A stretch of DNA of 64,000 nucleotides from Eutreptiella sp. 'Long Island Sound 2002' (taxonomy: Eukaryota > Euglenozoa > Euglenophyceae > Eutreptiales > Eutreptiaceae). Below, piece after piece: positions 55,401 to 64,000 of the stretch. The notes below the pieces were generated by a model. The model did not search any database and was not told the DNA's origin. It worked only from the letters and a program-made list of their open reading frames with translations. The translations under genes were made by a program, and so were the position numbers. Each line of letters begins with the position of its first letter. Within the stretch, counting starts at the first letter, position 1. The DNA lies in NCBI GenBank assembly GCA_964036045.1, contig OZ038397.1, positions 27,993,640 to 28,057,639 of the forward strand, given 5' to 3'.

Positions 55401-58400
55401 GTGCTGTTGTTTTTGGTGGGGCTGCGCACCTCTGTCTTGGGGGGCGTCCACGGCTTCTTTTGAGTGGGGGGGGGGGGGGTTTGAGGGGGGAGGTAGGGGG
55501 GGGGTTGGCCAGCGCACCTCCCCCCCCCTTGTCTTTGCATACCAAAATGTACCGCAGCAGGTTTTTTTCTTTTGGTGCTGGGTTTGTGTTGTAAAAACAG
55601 ATGATTCATTCCTGGAGGGTTGCTGTTAATTCATGGACATTTTCTGAAATTCCTGGAGCAGTGCACAACCCTTGCACTAGCCCTGTGTATGCAATAGTGG
55701 CCCAGTAGAGACGGAAATTACACGCACCCTCCGGTTCTGTCTGTACCGCTGTGCCACTTGACCAAGAAACGGCATCTCTAGCAACCACCAGCAACTTGGC
55801 GGTCATGGGAATTGATGCGGTTCAGGAGGAAAACAACCACTCCCTGTCATAGCTAGTGGGTACCTTTAAAAGCCGAAGCAGGAGGGGTTGCCGGTAGGGG
55901 AGGGCTGAGAGTCTCGTAGGGGCATTATTTACAGTATTAAGGTAACCCTCCGCCTTGTCTCCTGGACTCCCTGGTGCCAAGGCGTCCTCTCGGCCCCCCA
56001 CACCCGGCCAAAGAACCCCTTGGCCTACCTTGGCACCAGACCTGCAGACAGCGTCGTTTAACTGATGGGGATAAAAAGATAAAGAAAGAAAAACAAAAGT
56101 TTTTGGAAGTGACGCAATCTCAGGCCCCCAATGCTTTGTTTAACAGATGGTGGGAAGAGTCGAGAGCAAGGAGAGGGGGGTAGACAGTAGATTGGGTCCC
56201 CCACAATAAAGGGGGGACCCCCAGTAAGTATGCATTGTCACGAACCACAACACTGAACTTTTGCTTAATTGGAATGGGGTGGGGGGAAGGGGGGAGGGGG
56301 TTTGTGGGAAGGGGGGGGGGTATGGAACCCCCTCCTCCCCCTCCCCTTGGTATTTAATTATTCTACTAGCGTAAACACAGCACCAACACCCGCTGACACA
56401 TGCAGAGCGCTACCCCCCCCCCCCCCCTTTGAATACCCCAGGAATCCTTGAACATCCGTTACCAAACACAAAACAAGGCAATGCGTACCTTTCCCCAAAT
56501 AACACACGTACCAAAACCTCAGCCCTGAAAAATACTGCAAGGCACACAATGGACATGGGAGGCGATGGTGATGTTGATCACCCGTGAACCGGGCACTCTC
56601 ACTTCACAGTCTTTGTAAAGATGCACACACACAAAATTTGCCTTGGGCTGTGGATTTAGACTTGACCTGCATGGGAGGCAGGGGGGGGGGGGGGGGGCAA
56701 TCACAGGTCAGTGCTGCACACACCGACAATTCCACTACTCAGGGGCAGGGGGTGGCGGGGCAGAGGTAACTGGACGGGGGTTGCAAAGGAAAACCACTCT
56801 GTGACTACGGCATTTTCGCTACCCCCAACACTTTTACTGTCCCTGAGGGTTACAGTCTGACAACCGCCCCCCCAGGGATGCATAAGAAGGGAAGGGACCT
56901 CAGAGGCGGCCCCAGAGGCGGTTAGGCAGGCGGTTGGAGGAGGTTGCCAAAGCGGTTGGGGGCGGTTACTGTCGGTTACAAATGCCATTGAGGCTGGGAC
57001 TTGCCGTTAGGGGCACAGTGGCTGGGCACAGGCTGGGTGCCCTGGAGGGGGGTGGGGGACCTCCCCCCCCTTCCAATGCATCCCTGCCACCCCCCCCCCC
57101 CCCCCCAAACAAGTACTTGTAAGGCAGACCGATGCTGCGTGTGTGGCCATGGGGCCAGTGACCACTCTGGCCATGGGGCAGGGGGTCTGTGAGCCTGCCA
57201 GCCACGACTCTGGCATGGGGGGGGGGTGTTCAGTCCACCATCTCGCCACTGAGAGACTCCGGTCCGTTGACCGGTAAGTGCACTCCACTCCTGCCCCCCT
57301 GGTCCGAGGTTTCGAATCCCATGAGTTCGAAGGCCACACTGGACCGACGCCGGGAGCAACGCGCGGCCTCCGAGTTCGCACCCGGGGTCTGACACAGATG
57401 GTCGGCCACACGCCCAGTCGTGCGCTGGAGTGGCGGCGAATGGTCCTCAGAAATAGGACTCATACCCCGGAATACCCTCCAGCCACTGTCGGCCACCCTG
57501 GCCTTAGGCTGTCCCACCAACAGAAAATAGAAAAAAAAACGACAGTACGCCCGTGTGCCGTACCCGCTCCCCATGGGGCACCCATGTGCAGCGCTCCCTC
57601 CACACGCGAGATGGACTGTGTGCCGCCCCGGTGGCCCTTGGACCGGGGGGGCCGTCGCCGGGGGGGCGCCTTTCCTCAGGACCGGGTCCGATAGCGGCGG
57701 CAGCGCCCAGTCCGCCCGGGGCCCAGTCCACCCGGGTCTGGCGGCCTTATTCCAGCGCCGATAGGGGGGCCTTTCGCCGTGGCCACTGGGGGTGGCAGAG
57801 AGGCGGGGTCTCAACAATCGATTTTTTTTCCTCCTTCATGCCCTCCAGCACCACTACTGGACACCGGTTGTGCCAGGGATGCATTGGAAGGGGGGGGGGG
57901 TACACCCCCCCCCCCCCCTCCTCCAGGGCGCCCAGCCTATGCCTCGCCACTTTCCCCCTGACGCCAAGTTCCTGGCTCAATGGCAATGTGCAACCGACAG
58001 TACCCGCCCCAAACCGCTTTGGCAACCTCCTCCAACCGCCTATCGAATTGCCTCTGGGGCCGCCTCTGAGGCCCCTTCCCTTCTACTGTATCCCCTGGGT
58101 TGTGCTGCACGGTAACCAACCAGAACACCCCCCGAGCACTTTTCCTCTTCTGTTGCAAGGCGGGTTGGACACACACTTTGCTGCCTCACAGAATTCACCG
58201 GCAAGGACGAGCAGCATGTTTCCGGCGCGCCAGCATACCGCCCAGATGGCGTCCGCCCAGCATGCCGCCCAGATGGCGTCCGACATCGCCATGACGTCCG
58301 GCGGTGGTGGAGGCGGTGGAGGATTTCGGCGCCGGAAAGGCAAAGTCAAAACCAACCAAATGGGGGAACAGGTGCAGCAGTGTCACATGGGGGCCTGGAT

Positions 58401-61400
58401 GCCGGGGGGGGGGGGGGGGTTGGCGTGGAGGAGCAGGGCACCTGGGCCTCATGCACACAGAAACACAGCGAAGCAGGTTGTGGACGGCCTGAGGACGGAG
58501 GTATGTGGACAGCAAAAACAGTCAAACAACCCCCGCAACAACCAGTGCAACCCCCGGTACGCCAACTACTGGCCGCCGCTAACGCGCAAACGGCACACCA
58601 TGCCACGTCCAGCACAGCCCCGGCACACCAACCACTGGGCTCGGCGAACGCGGAAACGACACCAGCAGGAGCACCGCCCGCAGCGGCCGACAGAACACAG
58701 CGACCCGACGCAACATACGAAGGGAAGAACGGGTGACTGTCCAGGGCCCCGTAAAGAAACAACAACCCGACGGAATGTCACACAGGGGGTTGGCAGGGCA
58801 CCTGGGTGTGTTGTTGTCTGCAGCGGGCGGCGCCGATTGGCCGTTCGCCACTTACCACTGCCCTCCCCTCGCACCCTCTCCCGCGGCGCCCATCGGCCTC
58901 CCACCACCTTGCGCCCTCCCTCTCCCTCCTTGGCCTAACCTGACCTCCCTACTCCCCCTTCCATTCCCTTGGGAGGTTGCGCCGACGGAGCCCCCGGACT
59001 TTCCCTGTCTCGCTGCTCCGTGTCGGGGGTCATTGGGACGTGGGGATGTGGAAATGGGACGCGGGAATGTGCGTGTGTTGGCGTGTGCGGTGGTGCCGAT
59101 GTGGAGGAGTGGGGCTTTAGCACTGTGGGGCAAGCGCTGTTTCGTGCCTGAGGACGTGGGCGTTGGAACCCGGTGGGTGAGTGCGCGGCATGTGGGGCCT
59201 CTTGGGCGCGTCGTCATCGGCGCAGTGTGCGAGCGAAGTCCGGTGAAGCCCTCACTGATCCCCAGGTGTACAAAGGACATCCCAGCCATAACATCATGCG
59301 GGCCATGCGGAATGGCATTATCACTTCTGCCAGGTATAGCCTGCCTGCCTGCCTGCCTGCAAGTACTTCCAGCACTCTACCGCCACACGGTACATTGGAG
59401 GCACGGCGGCGTCTGCCTCAGAACGAAGGCCTTCTCATTGTCCTGTGAATCATCCCCCGAATGGTGCATGAAGTGTAACCGACAGTAACTGCCCCCAGCC
59501 GCTTTGGCAACCTCCTCAAACCGCCTATCGAACCGCCTCTGGGGCCGCCTCTGAGGTCCCTTCCCTGTGAATGCGCCCCAGCCTCCCTCTCTGCACACAG
59601 AAAGGCGCCTAGACCCACATGGCTGTTCTTTTCCTGCCCATGTACCGCACCCACTGCATCATCATCTCGAAGCACCGGTCGGTGGTCGGCGGGACTTGCG
59701 AGTGGGAGGGGTCGGGGGGGGTGGGCTGGTGGCGGAGGGTCTTGTCTGCCTGTCTACCTCCCCCTCCCAAAGTTGGTCGGCGGTTTGTTCTACCCGACAG
59801 GGGCTCGGTGATGCGGAAACCAGGCGTGGGCGACCCGCTTACATGAGCACTGACTGTGTGGATGGTCGCATGCGGCTCCGCTGGTCTCTCGCAGTGCCAA
59901 ATGGCCTAGCATGGGCCCACGGGCACCGGAACGGGCGCGTTTCCCATCGGTCGCCGCAGGAACGGCGGGTCTGCGGGGGTTATGCCAGGCGTGTTTTGGG
60001 GGAAACGCGCGATTTGTGCGGCGGCGGCGACCCGAGGGACGTCTCCGTATTCCCCTGGGCCCTCGAACGCCGAATGGCTTGCAGAGCCTCTGCCGGGTCA
60101 GTACAGGGGGTCAACGAGGGGGTGACTGGCTCAGTAAGCGAGGGTCAGTAACCCCCTTTATTGACTCAGTAACCCCCACCCCTTCATGAGTCAGGGAACC
60201 CCCTGACTGACCCCCCCCTTACTCACTCAGCAACCCCCTGACTGACCCCCCCCTTTACTCACTCAGCAACCCCCTGACTGACCCCCCCCTTACTCACTCA
60301 GCAACCCCTGACTGACCCCCCCCTTACTCACTCAGCAACCCCCTGACTGACCCCCCCCCTTTACTCACTCAGCAACCCCCTGACTGACCCCCCCCTTACT
60401 CACTCAGCAACCCCCTGACTGACCCCCCCCTTACTCACTCAGCAACCCCCTGACTGACCCCCCCCTTACTCACTCAGCAACCCCCTTACTGACACTTGTG
60501 CGCATGCGACTCGTGCTGTTTGTGTATGACTGGTTTGTTAGTATTTGGGCGTTTGGGTGGTGTGTTGTGCTTCAGCAATGCACAAACGCCCACTCGGCAG
60601 GCGGTCAGGCAGGGTGACGGCATGCCTGCGTGCCAACCCCCCTGTTTGCCTCTGCCCCCCTGCCTGTCTGCCCCTGCCTGCTCGCCCGCCTCCCCCGCCT
60701 CTGCCTCCCAGCCATCCGGGTGGGGCCTTCGGTAGTGTAGTCCTGCCCTGTCTCCCCCCCCCCCCCCACCCTCTCTGCCTGTCGCACCGCCCTCTCTGGC
60801 AGGCGTGCGGGCAGGCGGGCACGCACGCCCCCAGTGCCCACGTGAGCTACCGTGTCCGGTTCCCGATGCGGTGGGCGGGCCTGTACCGAATGGCACACTG
60901 GGTGATGCCTAGCGAGATCTACGGCCCACACCCACATGAGCCCCAAGCCCGCGCTTGAAGGGGTGGGGGGGGGGCACCCCAGTCACTGTCCGCTGCGCTC
61001 CACCCGGATCCTTCCCGCTCAGCCTGTGGCGGCAACGGGTTTGTACCCACCGCCTCCCCAGCCGCTTGTCCCGACGTCGTCAACCGGCTTCACAGGCGTG
61101 TGCCGCAGCCCCGCGTCAGAGCCAAACCTTTGCTTAAGGGTGGTCCGACTGGACTGGGGGGGGGGGGGGGTGGGTGGGTGGGTCCGTGGCCTGTGGGTGG
61201 GTGGGTTAGTTTGGTTTTGGGCAATTTGGCCCAACGTGCCTACTCCCCCCCAGGGGGGGGGGTGGGGTCTGGGTGGGTGGGTGGGCAACTGGGTAGGGGC
61301 TGGGTAGGGCCTGACTCTCCCAAACTAACCGGGTAGCCAGGATGGACCAGACATTTTGCTGTATCCTGTGCAGGCTTCTGGTCCAGCGATGCTGCCAGAG

Positions 61401-63016
61401 GCCGCCCTTCACTTCAAGGAGGTCACGGTGCATCCCCCACGATGCATGCCCCTCTCTGCCCATTCCCTGTGCAGCAAAAAGGAGCCAGCACTAAGTTATG
61501 CCTGTTTGTCCTGCAGTCGTGTGTGGGTGGGTGCGTTCAGTTGGTTGACAGTGACAGGTGTGTGGAAAGGCTGGTGGTCCAGTGGTAAAACCCTGGACTG
61601 TTATCTCGCAGGCGTGAGTTCAAACCCAGGGTCCGGCACTCTCAAATTTTAGGTCCCTGATGCTCTGGCAAAATTTTCAGTATGCAATTGACTGACATAT
61701 GATGCAGGCTGAACTAACCCCCCCCCGGACTGGGGGACCCCCCCCCCCTACTGGGGGAGTAGGGGGGGGTCTGGGTGGGTGGGTGGGTGGGTCAGCTTGG
61801 GTGGGTGGGTGGCTTGGCCAGTCCTGAGGCAGCCCCAAAATGACCCCCCCCCCCCCCTCCAGTTGCTAAGCAAAGGTTTGGTCAGAGACCGGACAACCCA
61901 CAATGAGCACAAGAAACATGCAACTCAGGGACAGCGATGGGACATTCTCGCTGTGACAATGAATCCCCCCCCCAGGCTTTGCTTAGTGGGGGGGGGGGGT
62001 CAGGGGGGGTTCCTAGTGAGGAGCCTTGTGGATGGCGCTGGGTCCTACTCAGTTGCCCATAGGGCCGGGCTCCTTCCTACTGAGCTGACTGGCATGTGGG
62101 GCTGGATCCTACTGAGATCCCCTCACCGCGGCAGTGGGTCAGCCCCCAGCCCCCGCCCCCCACTAGGCAAGGGCCTGACGCCCCCCCCCCCCCCCTTTCC
62201 AGACTGGCTCAAGCCGGGCTTCCATGCCAACAAACCCACCCGGAGACCAGGATTTGTGCCCCCCCCCCCCCCCCCTGCGACGCCCTATCGGCGGCCTCCA
62301 ATACCTCTGCATCCCCCTCCCGCCCCCCCCCCCCCTTGACGTCCCCTGTGTATTTGGCACTGCAGCTACATCTCGTCGCTACCGATCCGGCCGTTGACGG
62401 CGGCACAAGATTTCGGTTCCTCGTCCATTCGGCGGAAGTATCGCAAGTCCCAGCACTTGAAGGTGCGGGGGTTAGGGCCTGAGGCACTCGGGGGACGGGC
62501 TGCCGTGGAGGGCCACATCAGCCCCCACCCCCCCTCCCCGCCCGCCCTCGATCAGATCGAAGGCGGAGGGTGTCTTCCGGTAGTACTGCATGAGTCCGTC
62601 ACGTGGAATATCAATGAGAGTCGCCTCGTCCCCCTCACCCCCACATACCCAATGCCCGCCACGCCCCTTTTCCCGGGGGAGGGCGGTCAGAGAACCAGAG
62701 TTGCCAGCAGCGTCCGCCAAGCCAGACACGATCATACGGCACTGGACCCTACCGAGCCATGCATTCAATGCAGCAGGTTCTTGATGAGTTCTGGACGTGA
62801 GTGGGGCGAGTATTACTGAGGGGCGCATCCGATGGGGCTGGTTCCCAACGAGATCCGGAATTCCTGCCGGACGTCAGTGGCACGTCTGCCGAGAACCCGC
62901 ACAAAAAGGACTTTGCAGGACTTTTTTGGTTCTACAGCAACGCCCGCGCGAGCTCCGGTGCCGTCCCCTGTGCAGCACATTGGACCTTTGGAGAGGCTCA
63001 AGGGGGTGCAGTGTGA
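46336..63016 (+). CDS. Tentative 12-exon gene, velvet-like domain protein
   Basis: Joining 46336-46458, 46722-46859, 47229-47420, 50228-50309, 52148-52348, 53378-53832, 58192-58371, 59266-59333, 61374-61421, 62366-62462, 62774-62796 and 62878-63016 gives 581 residues with all splice phases consistent. The N-terminus is Pro/Ala/Gln/Tyr-rich. The central part has, in order, PIINFKDFNGK, TSLFFSAAIDSLID and NRVGLAVFTHLTI with EGLYNVTF. These parallel three landmarks of fungal velvet regulators: PPPIVQL, the FF..A.L strand, and G.FVF.DLSV..EG.YRLRF. A Pro/Gln linker and the basic FRRRKGKVK (possible nuclear signal) follow; near the end, PIRPLT and SIRRKYRK recall velvet's STPL and IRK motifs. By family analogy it would be a nuclear DNA-binding regulator. 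The velvet call is inference; other Ig-like folds (NF-kB type) fit nearly as well. Donors at exons 4 and 11 are weak or give very small exons. Confidence 0.4.
46722..46859 (+). CDS. Velvet-like gene exon 2
   Basis: TTTTGATGCAG precedes 46 codons of Pro/Tyr/Ala-rich sequence including DPNIYPPNIYPSYLPPA. The donor is CAG|GTGTGT, phase 0. Low-complexity but strongly GC3-biased. Confidence 0.55.
47229..47420 (+). CDS. Velvet-like gene exon 3
   Basis: CTTTCCAG precedes 64 codons, Pro/Gln-rich then MTLLHTLQNTCVSGQPFPQQ. The donor is CAG|GTGGCA, phase 0. Confidence 0.55.
50228..50309 (+). CDS. Velvet-like gene exon 4 (end uncertain)
   Basis: An excellent pyrimidine tract and CTCTGTAG precede PIINFKDFNGKLLLWDRPTT. 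The 3' end is chosen to give phase 1 (donor GTTCCG); VPS35 exon 2 also uses a GTTCC donor. Other ends are possible. Confidence 0.45.
51352..51412. repeat. CCGCAATTTT short tandem repeat, first array
   Basis: Five imperfect units of CCGCAATTTTC; a longer related array lies at 51695-51772 in the same intron. Confidence 0.8.
51695..51772. repeat. CCCGCAATTTT short tandem repeat, second array
   Basis: Six units of period 12 built on CCCGCAATTTTC, 300 bp after the related array, followed by a C-run. Confidence 0.88.
52148..52348 (+). CDS. Velvet-like gene exon 5 (core Ig-like strands)
   Basis: AAACCCAG precedes LYGTSLFFSAAIDSLIDVQR; the exon continues to PNRVGLAVFTHLTITAPEGL and YNVTFCSD. The donor is GACG|GTGTGC, phase 1 at both ends. 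The pattern G-x-A-V-F-x-x-L-T-I-x-x-x-E-G-x-Y-x-V-x-F is diagnostic of paired beta strands. Confidence 0.6.
53378..53832 (+). CDS. Velvet-like gene exon 6 (Pro/Gln/Ser linker)
   Basis: CCATGCAG is entered in phase 1: PPQATSLSGPQLMALAHARH, then a long Pro/Gln/Ser-rich linker ending AMESPFRRQ. The donor is CAG|GTGCAA, phase 0. It is the longest exon (455 bp) in the window. Confidence 0.55.
53995..54270 (+). mobile_element. hAT-like MITE, family A copy 3 (extended subfamily)
   Basis: Left end CAGGGATGCATTGGAA and core AACCGCTTTGGCAACCTCC. The right end differs from other copies: an extra ~80 bp (CCCCAGCCTCCCTCTCTGCA to CCTGCCCATGT) is shared with 59475-59645. A CCGCCTATCGAA unit is duplicated in tandem. 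Confidence 0.7.
54818..54985. other. Two convergent tRNA-like sequences
   Basis: On the plus strand GTGGTCGAATGGTACCGC and GTTTCGAATCCC look like D-arm/A-box and T-arm/B-box; on the minus strand GTCGAGTGGTAATGC and GGTTCGAACCCCGG do so too. D-stems pair, but the T-stems and anticodon loops are imperfect (12- and 6-base loops), so functional tRNAs are unlikely. Confidence 0.35.
56873..57086 (-). mobile_element. hAT-like MITE, family A copy 4
   Basis: Reverse copy with CAGGGATGCATAAGAAG and AATGCATCCCTG termini. Flanks CGCCCCCC and CCACCCCC are an imperfect 8-bp duplication in C-rich target DNA. Confidence 0.78.
57874..58097 (+). mobile_element. hAT-like MITE, family A copy 5 (reference copy)
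   Basis: 224 bp, CAGGGATGCATTGG at the left and ATCCCCTG at the right, flanked by a perfect 8-bp target duplication GGTTGTGC at 57866-57873 and 58098-58105. It carries a G-run then a C-run just inside the left end and the family core ACCGCTTTGGCAACCTCCTC. No coding capacity. It ends 94 bp before exon 7 of the velvet-like gene. Confidence 0.88.
58192..58371 (+). CDS. Velvet-like gene exon 7 (Ala/Gln/Met repeats, basic patch)
   Basis: CCTCACAG precedes 60 codons with a duplicated AQHAAQMAS motif, a run of eight glycines and FRRRKGKVKTNQMGEQ. The donor is CAG|GTGCAG, phase 0. Confidence 0.5.
58425..58785 (+). mobile_element. Repeat family B, longest copy
   Basis: Starts GTGGAGGAGCAGGGCACC and ends GACGGAATGTCACACAGG, covering the 5' part absent from most copies. 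It begins within 60 bp of the exon 7 donor. Confidence 0.85.
59266..59333 (+). CDS. Velvet-like gene exon 8
   Basis: TGATCCCCAG precedes VYKGHPSHNIMRAMRNGIIT and SA; the donor is CCAG|GTATAG, leaving phase 2. Confidence 0.5.
59475..59645 (+). mobile_element. hAT-like MITE, family A copy 6 (left-truncated, extended subfamily)
   Basis: Begins inside the core (ACCGACAGTAACTGCCCCC) and shares the extended right part with copy 3. The left terminal repeat is missing. Confidence 0.7.
60190..60488. repeat. 33-36-bp minisatellite, about nine units
   Basis: Units contain CCCCTGACTGACC, a C-run and TTACTCACTCAGCAA; C-run length variation makes the period vary. A partly inverted precursor (GGGTCAGTAACCCCC) lies at 60110-60180. 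Confidence 0.92.
60835..60958 (+). CDS. Alternative terminal exon of the velvet-like gene
   Basis: The acceptor GCCCCCAG gives a phase-2 entry compatible with exon 8: AHVSYRVRFPMRWAGLYRMA, then HWVMPSEIYGPHPHEPQARA and TGA. Third positions are GC-rich. If used, it would end the protein here instead of at 63016; its own donors do not fit the downstream exons. Confidence 0.35.
60959..61373. repeat. GGGTGGGTGG-rich simple sequence
   Basis: Non-coding, with G-runs and GGGT repeats near 61160-61300 that could form G-quadruplexes on the plus strand. The same motif returns near 61770-61810. Confidence 0.6.
61374..61421 (+). CDS. Velvet-like gene exon 9 (short)
   Basis: Bounded by TCCTGTGCAG and AGGAG|GTCACG. 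Phase 2 at both ends gives LLVQRCCQRPPFTSR; the alternative phase-0 reading gives ASGPAMLPEAALHFKE. Confidence 0.35.
61570..61645 (+). other. tRNA-like sequence
   Basis: GGTGGTCCAGTGGTAAAACC and GTGAGTTCAAACCC resemble A and B boxes, and GCTGG can pair with CCGGC at the ends. The D-loop is too long and the T-stem does not pair, so a pseudo-tRNA or SINE head is more likely than a working gene. Confidence 0.3.
61973..62177 (+). mobile_element. hAT-like MITE, family C copy 2
   Basis: CAGGCTTTGCTTAGTGGGG and its inverted end CCCCACTAGGCAAGGGCCTG; the body closely matches 27869-28069. Its target duplication is hidden in C-runs. A solo terminal repeat, CTAAGCAAAGG, lies at 61865. Confidence 0.75.
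62366..62462 (+). CDS. Velvet-like gene exon 10
   Basis: GGCACTGCAG, entered in phase 2: YISSLPIRPLTAAQDFGSSS then IRRKYRKSQHLK; donor AAG|GTGCGG, phase 0. This frame has the higher GC3. The other open frame (LHLVATDPAVDGGTRFRFLV) is possible. Confidence 0.42.
62774..62796 (+). CDS. Velvet-like gene micro-exon 11
   Basis: 23 bp between CAATGCAG and the near-consensus donor GTGAGT, encoding QVLDEFW plus two bases. Its phases fit both neighbours, but exons this short need transcript support. Confidence 0.3.
62878..63016 (+). CDS. Velvet-like gene exon 12 (terminal)
   Basis: GACGTCAG, entered in phase 2: GTSAENPHKKDFAGLFWFYS and NARASSGAVPCAAHWTFGEA, then GGAV and TGA. Confidence 0.4.
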
Positions 63017-63092
63017 TCAGCGTGTTGAGGGGGAAGGGGCGTGTTCGTGATGAATGGGGCATCTCCGGATGGGAAGACGATGACCCGCTGCG

Positions 63093-63126
<34 letters not shown>

Positions 63127-64000
63127 CATGGCTGGGCCCCACAGCCCCGAGGCCAGCATTGCCTCGAGTGCCAACGGAGTCGTCGCGGAGAGGGCGCAGG
63201 TTTGGGGCCTCGCGCGTCGTGCGGGTGGGGGGGGGGGGTCACGTGGTGACCATTCCTCGCGGGGGCGAAGGAGGGCCGTCGCGCTTCTCGGCGGCGGCCG
63301 GGGGGGGGGGGGGGGGGTTGTGCAAAGGGGAGGGGGGGGGGAGGGGGTTGTGCAAAGGGGGAGGAGGGGGGGGGTGACTCGTGCACAGGGTAGGGGGGGG
63401 TCGCTGGGAGGGGGTCGCTCTCATGGGAAGAGTTCCGTGTTCCCGATTTGGCGCCGCGAGTGTACCCGTGCGACTGTGGGCGCGATTTCGGACATTTCTC
63501 GCCCCCCGGCCCGCGGCTGCCGCGTCCTCCATTGCACCCCCGTGCCAGAGCCCCCGGTGTCCCGCAGCGACCCACGCCGTGAGCGCGACCAGCGGCGGGT
63601 CACAAGGCGGAGTGCAAGGCCCTCGGGCGTGCCTGCGCTTGTGTGGGAAGGACGCGGAGGCCGCCGTTGCGGAGGCAGAGGCGCGGGGGGGCCGAGGGCA
63701 AAAACCGCAGCCGCGCGGCGGACGGGGCTGGGGCGGTCGTGTCGCGGGTGCGACGAAGCCACACGCCTGCGCAGTGCGGGAGGGGCAGGCCCTGAAGAGA
63801 GCCCCCCCCCCCCCCGGCCCAATCCCCTGCCTCCTCCTCCAGCGGCACCTCCATTGCCCCTGCCCCTCAGGCAACCCCCCCCCCCCCTCCCACACACGAG
63901 GCAGAGTTGGGGCGTGCCCCCATCCCCCAGAACGGACTGTCCACAAAGCACCGGACATTGGGGGGCGCCGACATGCGGCCCGCCCACGACTTTCCCCATC
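63017..64000. other. GC-rich end of window, no gene called
   Basis: A (GT)n microsatellite at 63092-63125, G-runs near 63.3 kb, then DNA open on both strands to the window edge. Ala/Pro/Arg-rich frames on each strand have no recognisable domain; a partial gene running off the end cannot be excluded. Confidence 0.35.

Noticed and set aside
62832-63050. Frame with KRTLQDFF resembling a PCNA-binding PIP box
   Set aside because: The key Gln is absent and the other frame (AENPHKKDFAGLFWFYS) joins the upstream exons in phase, so the PIP reading is probably fortuitous.
63239-63999. Ala/Pro/Arg-rich frames on both strands at the window end
   Set aside because: Openness on both strands follows from GC content; no motif supports either, though a partial gene cannot be excluded.

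Overview
This window is nuclear DNA from an intron-rich eukaryote, most likely a unicellular protist or alga; I cannot name the species. The evidence is a conserved eukaryote-only gene (retromer subunit VPS35) split into nine short exons by GT-AG introns of 0.5 to 3.9 kb. Exons have GC-rich third positions, while the non-coding DNA is full of long C or G homopolymer runs, minisatellites and small transposons. I see no bacterial operons, ribosome binding sites, rRNA genes or CRISPR arrays. All genes I can support lie on the plus strand. The long open frames in other frames, including several minus-strand frames of 200 to 350 codons, look like by-products of GC-rich or repetitive DNA.

Layout. 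(1) 556-15396: VPS35, nine exons, 814 residues, complete, with every intron in phase 0. Its introns carry minisatellites, fold-back elements, hAT-like MITEs and, in intron 6, a truncated retroelement inserted inside a MITE. (2) 16.8-20.4 kb: scattered exon candidates, namely one terminal exon and a short chain that may encode an SH3/Tudor-like domain and a lysine-rich tail. (3) 20.4-23.6 kb: gene-poor sequence with old diverged repeats. (4) 23581-32088: a five-exon gene for a parallel beta-helix repeat protein of about 334 residues. (5) 32-46 kb: mostly repeats, with four isolated exon candidates, including a terminal exon for an Arg/Ser-rich tail. (6) 46336-63016: a tentative 12-exon gene with a Pro/Gln-rich N-terminus and a central region resembling the velvet DNA-binding fold. 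All its splice phases agree, but the identity is an inference. (7) 63.0-64.0 kb: very GC-rich, no assignable gene.

The three best gene models do not form an obvious pathway: endosomal sorting, a beta-helix protein of unknown role, and a possible transcription regulator. The best-supported unusual feature is the mobile DNA. There are two MITE families whose clearest copies have 8-bp target duplications typical of hAT transposons, a same-strand family of SINE-sized repeats with an 18-bp target duplication, and a retroelement-in-MITE-in-intron nest. Several of these insertions sit in or beside C/G homopolymer tracts.
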